A stretch of 64,000 bases of DNA from an uncultured Fibrobacter sp. (GTDB lineage Bacteria > Fibrobacterota > Fibrobacteria > Fibrobacterales > Fibrobacteraceae): NCBI RefSeq assembly GCF_947166265.1, contig NZ_CAMVDO010000006.1, positions 62,001 to 126,000 on the forward strand, in the 5' to 3' direction. Below are positions 16,074 through 25,138 of the stretch, one piece after another; position 1 is the first letter of the stretch; each line of letters begins with the position of its first letter. Below the pieces are notes generated by a model. That model was given only the letters and a program-made list of their open reading frames with translations. It was not told the origin of the DNA and ran no database searches. The position numbers and the translations under genes are program-made.

Positions 16074-17240
16074 TTAGAAGTGAATCACGCGGACCTTGAT
16101 GACCTTGTCGAGCTTGCCGAGTTTTTCGATAATGGAATCATCGACCTTGCTTTCGACGTCAACGAGGTTGTAGCCGATTTTGCCATTGCTCTTGTTGCTG
16201 AAAGATGCAATGTTGATGCCTTCGGCACCGAACACCTTCGTGATTTCAGAAATCATGTTCGGAACGTCCTGGTTGATCACCACCACGCGGCTCTTGATGC
16301 CAGCATGCGGATGATCGACGAGAGCCGGGAAGTTCACGGAATTGCGGACGCAACCGTATTCGATGTAGTCCTTCAATTCTTCGACAGCCATCACGGCGCA
16401 GTTTTCTTCGGCTTCTTCGGTGGAAGCACCGAGGTGCGGGAAACAGGTCACTTTGTCGTTCTTGATGAGGTCTGCATCCGGGAAGTCGCAGAGGTAACCC
16501 TGGAGGGAACCGGAGGCGAGCATTTCGTTCACCGGAGCCATTTCCACGATGCCACCGCGGGCGAAGTTCATGATGTAGCTGCCCTTGAAGCCGGCGAGGT
16601 TCTTGCGGTTGAGCAAGTTTTCGGTCACGCCCTTGATGAACGGAACGTGCACGGTGAGGAAGTCAGACTTCGCAATCACGGTGTCGAGGTCGGCAATTTC
16701 AACCTTGTTGGAAAGTTCGTGCATGTTGGCGGCGTTCGGATACGGTTCGTAGGCGATCACGCGCATGTTCTTCCAACGGGCATAGTTGGCGACGAGCACA
16801 CCGATCTTGCCGAGGCCGATCACGCCGAGAGTCTTACCGGCGAGTTCCATACCGGCGAACTTCTTCTTGCCGCTTTCGACGGTCTTTGCGAGATCCGGAT
16901 CGGTGGTGTCGAGGTTCTTGACCCATGCGGCAGCCTTGTCCACGTTACGGACGGCCATGCCGAGCACGGTCATCACGAGTTCGGCAACGGCGTTGGCGTT
17001 TGCACCCGGGGTGTTGAACACGCAGATGCCCTTCGCGGAAGCCTTGTCGATAGTGATGTTGTTCACGCCAGCGCCGGCGCGGGCGACAGCCAGCAGGCCG
17101 TCAAAGTTGTCGGTATCAACCTGGGCGGAACGCACCAAGATGGCATCCGGTTTTTCGACGGAGTCGGAAACCTGGTAGAACGAGCCAAACAGGCTCAAGC
17201 CTTTCTTGGAAATGTTGTTCATCGTCTTAATAGTTGCCAT
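16074..17240 (-). CDS. serA: D-3-phosphoglycerate dehydrogenase SerA
   Basis: A 388-residue D-2-hydroxyacid dehydrogenase that oxidises 3-phosphoglycerate, the first step of serine synthesis. Seen: ARAGAGVNNI, the NAD-binding GVIGLGKIG, NFARGGIVE with the catalytic Arg, and FPHLGASTEEAEENCA with the catalytic His. The C-terminal 75 residues are an ACT domain (VVVINQDVPNMISEITKVF), the site of serine feedback in this family. The length fits the short two-domain-plus-ACT form. AAAGGACAATACA precedes the ATG, giving an AAAGGA ribosome binding site. Confidence 0.94.
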   Translation of the reverse strand: MATIKTMNNISKKGLSLFGSFYQVSDSVEKPDAILVRSAQVDTDNFDGLLAVARAGAGVNNITIDKASAKGICVFNTPGANANAVAELVMTVLGMAVRNVDKAAAWVKNLDTTDPDLAKTVESGKKKFAGMELAGKTLGVIGLGKIGVLVANYARWKNMRVIAYEPYPNAANMHELSNKVEIADLDTVIAKSDFLTVHVPFIKGVTENLLNRKNLAGFKGSYIMNFARGGIVEMAPVNEMLASGSLQGYLCDFPDADLIKNDKVTCFPHLGASTEEAEENCAVMAVEELKDYIEYGCVRNSVNFPALVDHPHAGIKSRVVVINQDVPNMISEITKVFGAEGINIASFSNKSNGKIGYNLVDVESKVDDSIIEKLGKLDKVIKVRVIHF

Positions 17241-17355
17241 TGTATTGTCCTTTGTTTAAGTTAAAACTTAGTGATTGGTGGTTAGTGGTTGGTGATTAGG
17301 ATCTATAATCGTGGCGTAGCCGCCCTGTTTACTAATCACTGTTTACTAACCACTT
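17241..17355. repeat. Word-repeat spacer (GTGATTAGTGGTTAGT type)
   Basis: The spacer between ispG and serA holds TTAGTGATTGGTGGTTAGTG and, in opposite orientation, TACTAATCACTG/TACTAACCACT. They flank a GGCGTAGCC core. The two arms can pair. The same words recur at 23768-23797 and about 9658-9680. Confidence 0.65.
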
Positions 17356-19095
17356 TTAGGGTTCTTGCCAGCGGCCTCTTTCCTTAATCAAATTCACGAG
17401 TTCTTCGATGGCGTCTTCTTCGGGGATGTTCTTCTTGACCGCCGTCTTGCCCTCGAACAAGGTAATGCGACCGGGGCCACCGCCCACATAGCCGAAGTCG
17501 GCGTCTGCCATTTCGCCCGGGCCGTTCACGATGCAGCCCATGATGCCAATGGAAATGTCCGAAAGATGTCCGAAGCGGGCCTTGATCTTGCCCATCACCT
17601 GCTGGATGTCGTAGAGGGTGCGGCCGCAGCTCGGGCAGCTGATAAAGTTCGTCTTGCTGCGGCGGCAGTAGGCGGCCTGCAGAATGTCGAAGGCCAGAAG
17701 AACGCTTTCCTTCGCGCCCTTGTAGCCGTCGATAACGACGGCATCGCCAAGACCGTCGGTGACGAGGCTTCCGATATCGGCGGAGACGCGGAGCGTTTCA
17801 CGTTCGTTGTCGTTAATCTTGGCGTACAGGAGAATCGGGTCTTGGCGACCTGCTGCATCGAGTGCAGCAGCAAGGGCGCGCACGCCGGAGACCATCTCGG
17901 CGCCTGTGTAGCAGAACACAGAACCAGCGGGTACGGCAGAGGGATTCGCTGCAAAGCCTGCGATATCCATGGCGTCCTTAAATTCAACGATAGGCTTCTC
18001 GGAGAGGCTCGGCAGCGCAAATTCCGCGTTGCGGCGTTCGCCTGTAAGTGCAATCGCATTGGCCTTCACGCCGACCTTCACCGGATTTGCTCCGCCAATT
18101 TCCACGCCGGAAATTACGACGGGCTTTGTCGCTCTGCGTTCGTAATGATACGGGTCCTTTTCGAGAACCGGCACCGCGTAGCTTACCGGTTTTGTCGGGA
18201 GTGCGCAGGCCTTGATGAGTTCCTGTGCAACCGGGACTTCCGCCACCGGATCTTCGGTGAGCGACACGCGGATGGTGTCTGCAAGGCCATCGAGCAATAG
18301 TGCACCGATACCAGCTGCAGACTTCAGTCGGCCGTCGGCACCTGCACCCGCTTCCGTGACACCTACGTGGAACGGATACGGCTTGAAACCTTCTTGCTTG
18401 ATGCGGGCGGCGAGCATACGGTAGGCGGCAATCGCTACACGCGGGTTGCTGCTCTTGAGGCTCAAAACGACCTGGTCAAAATGTTCAGCTTCGCAAACGG
18501 CGAGGTATTCCATGGCGCTTTCCACCATGCCTTCAATGGTGTCACCGTAGCGGTAAATCATGCGGGCGGCAAGTGAACCGTGGTTCACGCCAATGCGGAT
18601 GGCGCGACCGAGGCGCTTGGCCTCTTGTACGAACGGCGTAAAGGCTTCTGCCACCTTTTCCTTGCCTTCTTCAAAAGTCTTGTCTGTCTGCTGATCGAGT
18701 GTCAAAATGCCTGTGTCGACAAAGTTACCCGGATTGATGCGAACCTTTTCGACCCATTTGAGTGCTTCGAATGCGGCTTTCGGCTGGAAGTGGATGTCGG
18801 CAGAAACCGGCACCTTGCAACCTGCTGCACGCACCTGCTTCATGACTTCTTCAAGTCCCTGGGCGTCAGCGAATGTCGGGGCGGTAATACGGACAAGTCC
18901 GCAACCCACCTTGGCAAGCGCCAATGTTTCTGCCACCGTACGCTCGACATCTTTCGGCTTGGTGGTGGTCATGGACTGAACTAAAATGGGGGCATTGCCC
19001 CCGATAAGTGCGTCGCCAACGCGAACTTGTACAGTTTCCCTGCGGACGGCATTGAAGCGGTCGGCAACATACGGGAATTCGCTAAACTTTGTCAT
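17356..19095 (-). CDS. ispG: 4-hydroxy-3-methylbut-2-enyl diphosphate synthase IspG
   Basis: A 579-residue IspG (GcpE), the iron-sulfur enzyme of the MEP isoprenoid pathway that converts MEcPP to HMBPP. The N-terminal TIM barrel shows VQSMTTTKP, VRITAPT, SADIHF and VRINPGN. The C-terminal 4Fe-4S domain shows FISCPSCGRTLYD and GIMGCIVNGPGEM, giving three cysteine ligands. The extra 200 residues relative to the E. coli enzyme form the inserted middle domain typical of plants, Chlamydia and Bacteroidota. The stop is followed by a word-repeat spacer before serA. Confidence 0.95.
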   Translation of the reverse strand: MTKFSEFPYVADRFNAVRRETVQVRVGDALIGGNAPILVQSMTTTKPKDVERTVAETLALAKVGCGLVRITAPTFADAQGLEEVMKQVRAAGCKVPVSADIHFQPKAAFEALKWVEKVRINPGNFVDTGILTLDQQTDKTFEEGKEKVAEAFTPFVQEAKRLGRAIRIGVNHGSLAARMIYRYGDTIEGMVESAMEYLAVCEAEHFDQVVLSLKSSNPRVAIAAYRMLAARIKQEGFKPYPFHVGVTEAGAGADGRLKSAAGIGALLLDGLADTIRVSLTEDPVAEVPVAQELIKACALPTKPVSYAVPVLEKDPYHYERRATKPVVISGVEIGGANPVKVGVKANAIALTGERRNAEFALPSLSEKPIVEFKDAMDIAGFAANPSAVPAGSVFCYTGAEMVSGVRALAAALDAAGRQDPILLYAKINDNERETLRVSADIGSLVTDGLGDAVVIDGYKGAKESVLLAFDILQAAYCRRSKTNFISCPSCGRTLYDIQQVMGKIKARFGHLSDISIGIMGCIVNGPGEMADADFGYVGGGPGRITLFEGKTAVKKNIPEEDAIEELVNLIKERGRWQEP

Positions 19096-19100
19096 GCTCT

Positions 19101-19108
19101 CAAATGTA
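19101..19108 (-). promoter_or_regulatory. Candidate -7 box TACATTTG of ispG
   Basis: A perfect TAnnTTTG match on the minus strand, five bases before the ATG, directly behind the terminator of the upstream gene. It implies that transcription starts at or close to the start codon. Confidence 0.6.
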
Positions 19109-19148
19109 GAAAAAAAGAAGAATGAAAACTCTTCATTCTTCTTTTTTC
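19109..19148 (-). terminator. Terminator of the HD-GYP gene
   Basis: An 11-bp perfect stem (AGAAGAATGAA / TTCATTCTTCT) with a five-base loop and T-runs on both strands. On the minus strand it ends the HD-GYP transcript just before the ispG promoter. Confidence 0.88.
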
Positions 19149-19160
19149 ATTCCTAATTTT

Positions 19161-20861
19161 CTACGCTTCGTCTTCTTTCAGGCTGCTGTAATAAGCTTCA
19201 AGTTTGGGACGGCAGGCTTCAAAACAGTTCCTGAGAGAGGGGTCGAACTGGGTTCCCATTCCCTCGATGATGATGGAGTAAGCTTCGTCGAAGGACATCT
19301 CCGCTTTGTAGCAACGTTTACTGACTAGAGCATCGTACACGTCGGCGATTGCCATAATGCGCGCTTCGAAGGGAATCTCGGTCCCCTTGAGTTTCTTGGG
19401 GTATCCGAATCCATCGTAGCGTTCGTGGTGGTAGCGGGCTACGTTTTTTGCGATTCTGACGAAATCGGGAGATTCGACCGGTGTCAGCAGGTTTTCGACG
19501 ATCATGGCGCCCTTTTCGGGGTGTTCCTTCATTTCTTCGTATTCCTGCGGCGTAAAGCGTCCAGGTTTTCTCAAGATACGGTCGTCGATTGCGATTTTTC
19601 CGATATCGTGCATCGGGGCGGCCGAAACAAGGCTGTCGTAGAAGAAATTGGACTGCCCAAGGCTCGTGTCCTTGCGCAAGTAGTCCACCAGAATCTGCAC
19701 CACCTTGCTGGTGCGCTTGATGTGGCTTCCCGTATTGCTGTCGCGGTTTTCGACCATGTGGGCCATTCCGACCACCATCTGTTCCTGAATCGAACGGATC
19801 TGCGAGTCGTTTTCCTTAAGCATCAGTTCGAGACGAACATTGTTTGTTCCCAGCATGTTGATGTAGTTCTGCAAGCTGGTTTCGTCTTCGATTTTGAACA
19901 AAATTATTTTTTCGGAACTGGAAAGAGGGAGTTGACTAATCCTGATCTTGTAGTATTTCCCGTCATGTTCCAGCTTCTTTTCGTTTGTATCCTTGTCGTG
20001 GGGGAGTTCGTTAATCCACGAAATGAGAAGGTGGTTCAGTTCAGAGTTATCGGGGAACGTGTGGTCGATTCGGCAATCCTTAAGGTTCGGAAAAGTCTCG
20101 TAGGCGACGGCGTTACAGCCGAGGAAACTTTTCTTAGAAGAAATCAGGACAAAACTATCGGTATTTCGGGTTTCCAATACATGGGAAATGATTTGTTCGA
20201 CATTATAACGCTTGACTCTATAGCAAATGTACAGAAGTGCGAACTGGTCGAATACGTAGACTGCCGGCATGACCATCGTGTCACTTTCGACGACTCTAGA
20301 AATGAAAAATGAAAGGATGGATACGGCTTCGATCGAAGAAAGTGCGATGAGGCTTTTGAACGAAACGTTTTTCTTTTTGATGAATGCGTAGACAATCAGA
20401 CTTACGTTAATGATGACGAAACCCACCATTAGGCAATTGAAAATATCGTGCCCGATGCCGTAATCGGCGGTAAAGTTGCCGACGCCATTTGTCTGGATAA
20501 AGCGGATGGATTTATAGTAAAGTCCGTTGAATCCAACCGTAAGCGACATGCCGAAAACGATGAACACCAGAATGATGAGCAGGTCATGGCTCCAGGTGGG
20601 AAACTTGGTCTTGCAAATGGAAAGGCAGGCGTCGAACGTGAATAGCGGTAGGAAAATTGAACCGACATATATCATCTTGTTCGAGAGAATGGCCTGGTCC
20701 AGGTTTGTAGACAGAGCGAGTAGCAAGTGGCCAAGGCAGGCGATAAAAACAGAAAAAAACAGGAGCGAATAATGACCGTTCTGCTTAGAATTAACATGGT
20801 AGTGCAGCACCGTATTGAATGCTGCAACAACACAAAGAACTGTCAAATAAAAAATGACCAT
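19161..20861 (-). CDS. HD-GYP domain protein with N-terminal multi-pass membrane sensor
   Basis: A 566-residue protein. The first about 235 residues contain roughly seven hydrophobic segments, like the histidine-kinase 7TM sensor module. A PAS-like region follows (about 235-340; FVLISSKKSFLGCNAVAYETF... YYKIRISQLPL). The HD-GYP domain (about 365-555) has GSHIKRTS, the metal-binding HDIGKIAID and HHERYDGFGYP, matching the HHExxDGxGYP signature. Such domains usually degrade cyclic di-GMP, so this is probably a membrane-bound phosphodiesterase. No GGDEF gene is in the window. A possible promoter box TATATTTA lies near 20897-20904. Confidence 0.88.
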   Translation of the reverse strand: MVIFYLTVLCVVAAFNTVLHYHVNSKQNGHYSLLFFSVFIACLGHLLLALSTNLDQAILSNKMIYVGSIFLPLFTFDACLSICKTKFPTWSHDLLIILVFIVFGMSLTVGFNGLYYKSIRFIQTNGVGNFTADYGIGHDIFNCLMVGFVIINVSLIVYAFIKKKNVSFKSLIALSSIEAVSILSFFISRVVESDTMVMPAVYVFDQFALLYICYRVKRYNVEQIISHVLETRNTDSFVLISSKKSFLGCNAVAYETFPNLKDCRIDHTFPDNSELNHLLISWINELPHDKDTNEKKLEHDGKYYKIRISQLPLSSSEKIILFKIEDETSLQNYINMLGTNNVRLELMLKENDSQIRSIQEQMVVGMAHMVENRDSNTGSHIKRTSKVVQILVDYLRKDTSLGQSNFFYDSLVSAAPMHDIGKIAIDDRILRKPGRFTPQEYEEMKEHPEKGAMIVENLLTPVESPDFVRIAKNVARYHHERYDGFGYPKKLKGTEIPFEARIMAIADVYDALVSKRCYKAEMSFDEAYSIIIEGMGTQFDPSLRNCFEACRPKLEAYYSSLKEDEA

Positions 20862-20992
20862 AAAATCCCATCGTCCCTTTTAGCCAATCAACCCGTTATA
20901 AATATAAATTAAGATTTTTGAGTTTATGCGAATATCCGTAAATTTTTGCACACTTTTGTGAAATTATGTGTAGAATGTCACAAAAAAAACGG

Positions 20993-21027
20993 AAAAGTCC
21001 CGTCCTGATTAAACGGACGGGACTTTT
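20993..21027 (-). terminator. Terminator of rpsO-pnp
   Basis: A perfect 13-bp stem (AAAAGTCCCGTCC / GGACGGGACTTTT), followed on the minus strand by CCGTTTTTTTTG. It lies 33 bases beyond the pnp stop. The rest of 20862-20992 is AT-rich upstream DNA of the HD-GYP gene with no ORF. Confidence 0.92.
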
Positions 21028-21059
21028 CTTGTCAAAATAACTTTGATTATTTTGTTCGA

Positions 21060-23315
21060 TTAGGCTTCAGCCGGTGCTTCAGGTGCAGCCGGAGCTTCAG
21101 CAACAGGTGCTTCGGCGGCCGGAGCTTCTGCAGCGGGCTTCGGAGGGAGCAAAGCCTTCATGGAAAGCTTCACCTTGCCCTTCGGGTCAACACCGAGGCA
21201 GAGCACTTCGACTTCGTCACCGACGTGAACGACGTCTTCGACCTTATCGACGCGGTGGTCGGCAAGTTCGGAGATGTGCACGAGACCGTCGCGACCCGGG
21301 AGGATTTCGACGAATGCGCCAAACGGCTGGATCGTCTTGACCTTGCCCTTGTACTTGCGGCCCGGTTCGGGTTCGGCAGTGAGTTCTTCGATCATGCGGC
21401 GGCAGACTGCTGCGGCCTTGCCACTCGGAGCGGCAATGTCGATGTTGCCATCGTCGTCGATGTTGATGGTGCAACCCGTCTGAGACTGCATGCCCTTGAT
21501 CACGGAGCCACCGGAACCGATGACGTCGCGGATCTTGTTGGTCGGGATGCGCATCTTGATCATGGTCGGAGCCTTTTCGGAAACCTTCGGACGCGGAGCG
21601 GCGAGGCCGAGTTCAGCCATCTTGCCGAGGATGTGCAGACGGCCCTGACGAGCCTGTTCCAGAGCTTCGCGCATGAGTTCCGGCGTAATGCCGCGGATCT
21701 TGATATCCATCTGGAAGGCAGTGATACCTTCGGCAGTACCCGTCACCTTGAAGTCCATATCGCCGAGGTGGTCTTCCGTACCGGTAATGTCGGTCAAGAT
21801 CTTGATCTTGCCGCCTTCCTTGACGGAACCCTTTTCGGAGATGAGGCCCATGGCGATACCTGCAACCGGAGCCTTGATAGGAACGCCAGCGTCCATCAAG
21901 CTGAGGCAGCCACCGCAAACAGAGGCCATGGAAGAAGAACCGTTGGATTCCTGAATTTCGGAAACCACGCGGATGGTGTACGGGAAGTCTTCCGGCAGCG
22001 GAAGAACGGCAGCGAGAGAACGTTCGGCGAGGTGGCCGTGACCGATTTCGCGGCGGCTCATGCCGAGTCGCTTGCATTCACCCACGCTGTACGGCGGGAA
22101 GTTGTAATGCAGCATGTAGCTCTTGGAGCCTTCGCCCTGCAGGCTTTCGTAGCGCTGTTCGTCGGCCTTGGAGCCGAGCGTACAAACCACGAGACCCTGG
22201 GTTTCACCACGCTGGAAGATTGCAGAACCGTGGGCGCTCGGAAGTACGCCGAGTTCGATTTCGATCGGGCGGACTTCGGTCGTCAGACGGCCGTCGAGAC
22301 GGACATCTTCGTTCAGAATCATTTCGCGCATAGCAGTGCGTTCGTAGTCGCTGAAGATTGCCTTTGCATCGGCAACGAGTGCGGCATCCTGTTCTTCGTC
22401 CTTGCCGACGATAGCGAGAATGCGTTCGTCTTCGAGCATCTTGGCGCAGAGGTCTGCCATAGCCGGATAGAAGTCGGTCTTCACCATGTTGGAGTGGACG
22501 TCCTTGTTCAGTTCGTCCCAAACGACTTCCTTCACCGTAGCGACGAGCTTGTCGTGAGTTTCGCCAACGTGCTGCGGCTTGAGTTCCATCTTCGGCTTGG
22601 CGCAGCGGTCCACCAGTTCCTGTTGGGCCTTGCACATGGCCTTGATTGCTTCGTGGCCGGCGAGAATTGCGTTAATCATCGTGTCTTCGGACACTTCGTA
22701 GGCACCGCCTTCCACCATGCAGACGGAATCTTCGGTACCGGCGACCACCAGGTCCAGATCGGCGCAGGCCATCTGTTCGTAGGTGGGCATCACGATGTTC
22801 TGACCATCGACCACGGCCACGCGTACGGCGGCAACCTGCTGTTCGAAGGGCAGTTCAGAAAGACCGATAGAAAGGGATGCTGCAGACACGCCGAGCACAT
22901 CCGGTGCAAACTTGCGGTCAGCAGACAGAACCTGCACGATCACCTGGACTTCGCGCGTGAAGTTCTCGGGGAACATCGGGCGAATCGGGCGGTCAATAAT
23001 ACGTGCAGAAAGCGTTTCTTCGTCAGAGGGACGACCAGCTTCGCGCTTGCTGTAACCACCCGGGAGGCGACCAGCGGCGTAAGCCTTTTCGCGGTATTCC
23101 ACAGTGAGGGGGAAGAAGTCACCTTCTTTTTCTTCGCCGTAGCAGACGGTAGAGAGCACGAACGCGTCGCCCATCTTGGCGACGGCTGCTCCGCGAGCCT
23201 GCTTGGCGATACGGCCCGTTTCGAACGTGATGACACGACCGTCAGGAAGCGTTACGGACACTTCCTTGGGGTCCAGCATCTTGCCGTATTTTTGATGGTA
23301 TGCGTCAATAGACAT
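21060..23315 (-). CDS. pnp: Polynucleotide phosphorylase
   Basis: A 751-residue PNPase, a trimeric 3'-5' exoribonuclease of RNA decay. Two RNase PH-like cores are seen; the second has FQRGETQ and the catalytic DGGSSD-equivalent TDITGTEDHLGDMDFK. The KH domain shows IPTNKIRDVIGSGGSVIKG and the S1 domain YKGKVKTIQPFGAFVEILPG. The C-terminal 40 residues are an Ala/Pro/Glu-rich tail (PAAEAPAAEAPVAE type), a flexible extension with internal repeats. It is downstream of rpsO with a 21-base gap, the conserved rpsO-pnp order, and ends at a strong terminator. Confidence 0.97.
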   Translation of the reverse strand: MSIDAYHQKYGKMLDPKEVSVTLPDGRVITFETGRIAKQARGAAVAKMGDAFVLSTVCYGEEKEGDFFPLTVEYREKAYAAGRLPGGYSKREAGRPSDEETLSARIIDRPIRPMFPENFTREVQVIVQVLSADRKFAPDVLGVSAASLSIGLSELPFEQQVAAVRVAVVDGQNIVMPTYEQMACADLDLVVAGTEDSVCMVEGGAYEVSEDTMINAILAGHEAIKAMCKAQQELVDRCAKPKMELKPQHVGETHDKLVATVKEVVWDELNKDVHSNMVKTDFYPAMADLCAKMLEDERILAIVGKDEEQDAALVADAKAIFSDYERTAMREMILNEDVRLDGRLTTEVRPIEIELGVLPSAHGSAIFQRGETQGLVVCTLGSKADEQRYESLQGEGSKSYMLHYNFPPYSVGECKRLGMSRREIGHGHLAERSLAAVLPLPEDFPYTIRVVSEIQESNGSSSMASVCGGCLSLMDAGVPIKAPVAGIAMGLISEKGSVKEGGKIKILTDITGTEDHLGDMDFKVTGTAEGITAFQMDIKIRGITPELMREALEQARQGRLHILGKMAELGLAAPRPKVSEKAPTMIKMRIPTNKIRDVIGSGGSVIKGMQSQTGCTINIDDDGNIDIAAPSGKAAAVCRRMIEELTAEPEPGRKYKGKVKTIQPFGAFVEILPGRDGLVHISELADHRVDKVEDVVHVGDEVEVLCLGVDPKGKVKLSMKALLPPKPAAEAPAAEAPVAEAPAAPEAPAEA

Positions 23316-23336
23316 AAATTTCTCCAGTTAGAAGAA

Positions 23337-23609
23337 TTAGCCGCGCAGACCGAGTTCCTTGATCAAGGCACGCTGGGCGACAATGTCCTTTTCGCCGTAG
23401 TACTTGAGGAGGTTCTTGCGCTTAGAAACCATCATAGACAGACCGCGCAGGGAGTGGAAGTCCTTCTTGTGGGTCTTTGCATGTTCGGTGAGGTTCTTGA
23501 TCTTCTCGGTGAGGAGAGCGATCTGAACGCGGACGTTACCGGTGTCCTTTTCGTTTGCTCCGAACTTAGCGGTGATTTCTGCAGCCTTTTCTTTAGTGAT
23601 AGTAGCCAT
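23337..23609 (-). CDS. rpsO: 30S ribosomal protein S15
   Basis: The 90-residue S15 starts MATITKEKAAE; AAGGA lies nine bases upstream. The longer open frame upstream is not part of the protein. Seen: DTGNVRVQIALLTEKI, LTEHAKTHKKDFHS, then RGLSMMVSKRKNLLKYY, the 16S rRNA-binding helices of S15. It sits upstream of pnp on the same transcript. In other bacteria S15 represses its own translation through a leader structure; a short palindrome in the leader may be relevant. Confidence 0.96.
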   Translation of the reverse strand: MATITKEKAAEITAKFGANEKDTGNVRVQIALLTEKIKNLTEHAKTHKKDFHSLRGLSMMVSKRKNLLKYYGEKDIVAQRALIKELGLRG

Positions 23610-23639
23610 TATAGCCATTCCTTTTTTTGTTGTTTTGGC

Positions 23640-23658
23640 GGTCACCACCGTGGTGACC
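23640..23658 (-). promoter_or_regulatory. Palindrome in the rpsO leader
   Basis: GGTCACCAC-C-GTGGTGACC is a perfect 9-bp inverted repeat with a one-base centre, about 31 bases upstream of the rpsO start. It could be an operator or part of an autoregulatory mRNA structure. In an RNA, the tight loop would open at least one or two pairs. Its role is not shown. Confidence 0.45.
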
Positions 23659-23699
23659 TGTTTCATTACATGTTTTTGTCCGAGTTTCTCTGCTCTAGC

Positions 23700-23797
23700 A
23701 CCAGTGGAATTGGCGAATCTGGTCACAGGACCCAGGCAAAAATGCAATTTGGGGGTATATATAGAAAAGTGATTAGTGGTTAGTGGTTAGTGGTTTG
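23700..23797. repeat. Word-repeat spacer upstream of rpsO and thiH
   Basis: Contains ATCTGGTCACAGGACCCAGG (related to the GGTTACAGGTTCCAGG words at 2507-2524), then a TATATATAG box usable by rpsO on the minus strand, then tandem GTGATTAGTGGTTAGTGGTT. No ORF is seen. Confidence 0.5.
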
Positions 23798-23865
23798 GAA
23801 AAAAGGGGCAAAATGAGGTGAAAAAGGGTGAAAATTGACTTCTAGCAAGATTTGGGCTTCTTTTC

Positions 23866-23873
23866 TATATTTT
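23866..23873 (+). promoter_or_regulatory. Candidate -7 box TATATTTT of thiH
   Basis: TATATTTT ends five bases before the GTG start, in the context TTTTCTATATTTTAGG shared with several other genes. Confidence 0.55.
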
Positions 23874-23878
23874 AGGCC

Positions 23879-25138
23879 GTGGAAAGGAAAGACAATAATT
23901 ACCTGTTTGATTCTGGCAACCTCTCTGAAGGGGCGCTTGCAAAAAAGCACCGTATCGAGAACGACCCCAGTGCCCGCACTAATATAATGGACTACTTGCC
24001 CGGCATGGAAGTTATCCAGTCGGACATTTGCGACAAGGTACTCGCCGAATTGGAAAATTATGACTATTCCAAGTATACCGGCAAGGACGTGAAGCGTGCT
24101 TTGGAGCATGAGCGTTGTACGCTCGAAGATTTCAAGGCGCTCCTTTCTCCTGCCGCTGCTCCGTATCTGGAACAGATGGCCGCGAAGGCGAAAATCGAGA
24201 CGAGCAAACACTTCGGCAACAACGTCTACTTCTTTACGCCGCTTTACATCGCAAATTACTGCGAAAACTACTGCGTGTATTGCGGATTCAACTGCTACAA
24301 CCATATCAAGCGTATGCAGCTCACCATGGAGCAGATCGAGCACGAGATGAAGGTGATTGCCGACAGCGGCATGGAAGAAATCCTGATTCTCACCGGCGAA
24401 AGTCGTGTCAAAAGTAGCGTGGAATATATTGGCGAAGCCTGCAAGCTTGCCCGAAAGTATTTCCGCATGGTGGGTGTCGAAGTCTATCCGGTAAATACCG
24501 ACGAATACCGCTATCTGCATGAATGTGGCGTGGACTACGTGACGGTTTTCCAGGAAACTTATGACAAGGTTCGTTTCGAACAACTTCACCTGATGGGACA
24601 CAAGCGTGTGTTCCCGTACCGCTTTGACTCGCAGGAACGCGCCCTGATGGCGGGTATGCGCGGCGTTGCCTTCTCTGCATTGCTTGGACTTTCTGACTTT
24701 AGGCGCGACGCGCTTGCTTCGGCACTCCATGTGTATTTCTTGCAGAAAAAGTATCCGCATGCCGAAATGAGTTTAAGTTGCCCGCGACTGCGCCCGATTA
24801 TCAACAACGACAAGATTGACCCGCTCGATGTTCACGAAAAGGAACTTTGCCAGGTGCTCTGCGCTTACCGCATCTTCTTGCCGTACGTGGGCATTACGGT
24901 TTCGAGCCGCGAAAGCAAGGAATTCCGCAACGGCATCGTGAAAATTGCAGCGACGAAAGTTTCTGCTGGTGTTTCTACCGGCATTGGCGACCACGAAAGC
25001 AAGTACAGCGGCAAGGATGACGGCGAAGGCGGAGATGAACAGTTCGAAATCAACGACGGTCGCAGCTTCAACGCCATGTACAGCGACATCTCTGGCGAAG
25101 GCCTGCAACCTGTATTGAACGACTATTTGTACGTGTAG
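23879..25138 (+). CDS. thiH: ThiH, 2-iminoacetate synthase (radical SAM)
   Basis: A 419-residue radical-SAM protein. The 4Fe-4S motif C-x3-C-x2-C is Cys128, Cys132 and Cys135 in NYCENYCVYCGF. ThiH splits tyrosine to dehydroglycine (2-iminoacetate) for the thiazole ring of thiamine. LSCPRLRPI and the SAGVSTGIGDH segment are typical of ThiH. It lacks the C-terminal cysteine motif of HydG, the close hydrogenase-maturation relative. The GTG start is chosen because of the promoter box; it gives about 40 more residues than E. coli ThiH. thiE lies 1 kb downstream past an opposing gene. It ends one base from the convergent prepilin gene. Confidence 0.9.
   Translation: MERKDNNYLFDSGNLSEGALAKKHRIENDPSARTNIMDYLPGMEVIQSDICDKVLAELENYDYSKYTGKDVKRALEHERCTLEDFKALLSPAAAPYLEQMAAKAKIETSKHFGNNVYFFTPLYIANYCENYCVYCGFNCYNHIKRMQLTMEQIEHEMKVIADSGMEEILILTGESRVKSSVEYIGEACKLARKYFRMVGVEVYPVNTDEYRYLHECGVDYVTVFQETYDKVRFEQLHLMGHKRVFPYRFDSQERALMAGMRGVAFSALLGLSDFRRDALASALHVYFLQKKYPHAEMSLSCPRLRPIINNDKIDPLDVHEKELCQVLCAYRIFLPYVGITVSSRESKEFRNGIVKIAATKVSAGVSTGIGDHESKYSGKDDGEGGDEQFEINDGRSFNAMYSDISGEGLQPVLNDYLYV

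Noticed and set aside
16053-17264. A 403-codon open frame antisense to serA
   Set aside because: serA is clear on the minus strand; the plus frame has no start signal and no family features.
21225-23783. An 852-codon open frame antisense to pnp and rpsO
   Set aside because: It mirrors pnp in codon phase, is rich in His/Asp/Phe/Val as expected from reverse-complemented coding DNA, and has no ribosome binding site or recognisable domain.
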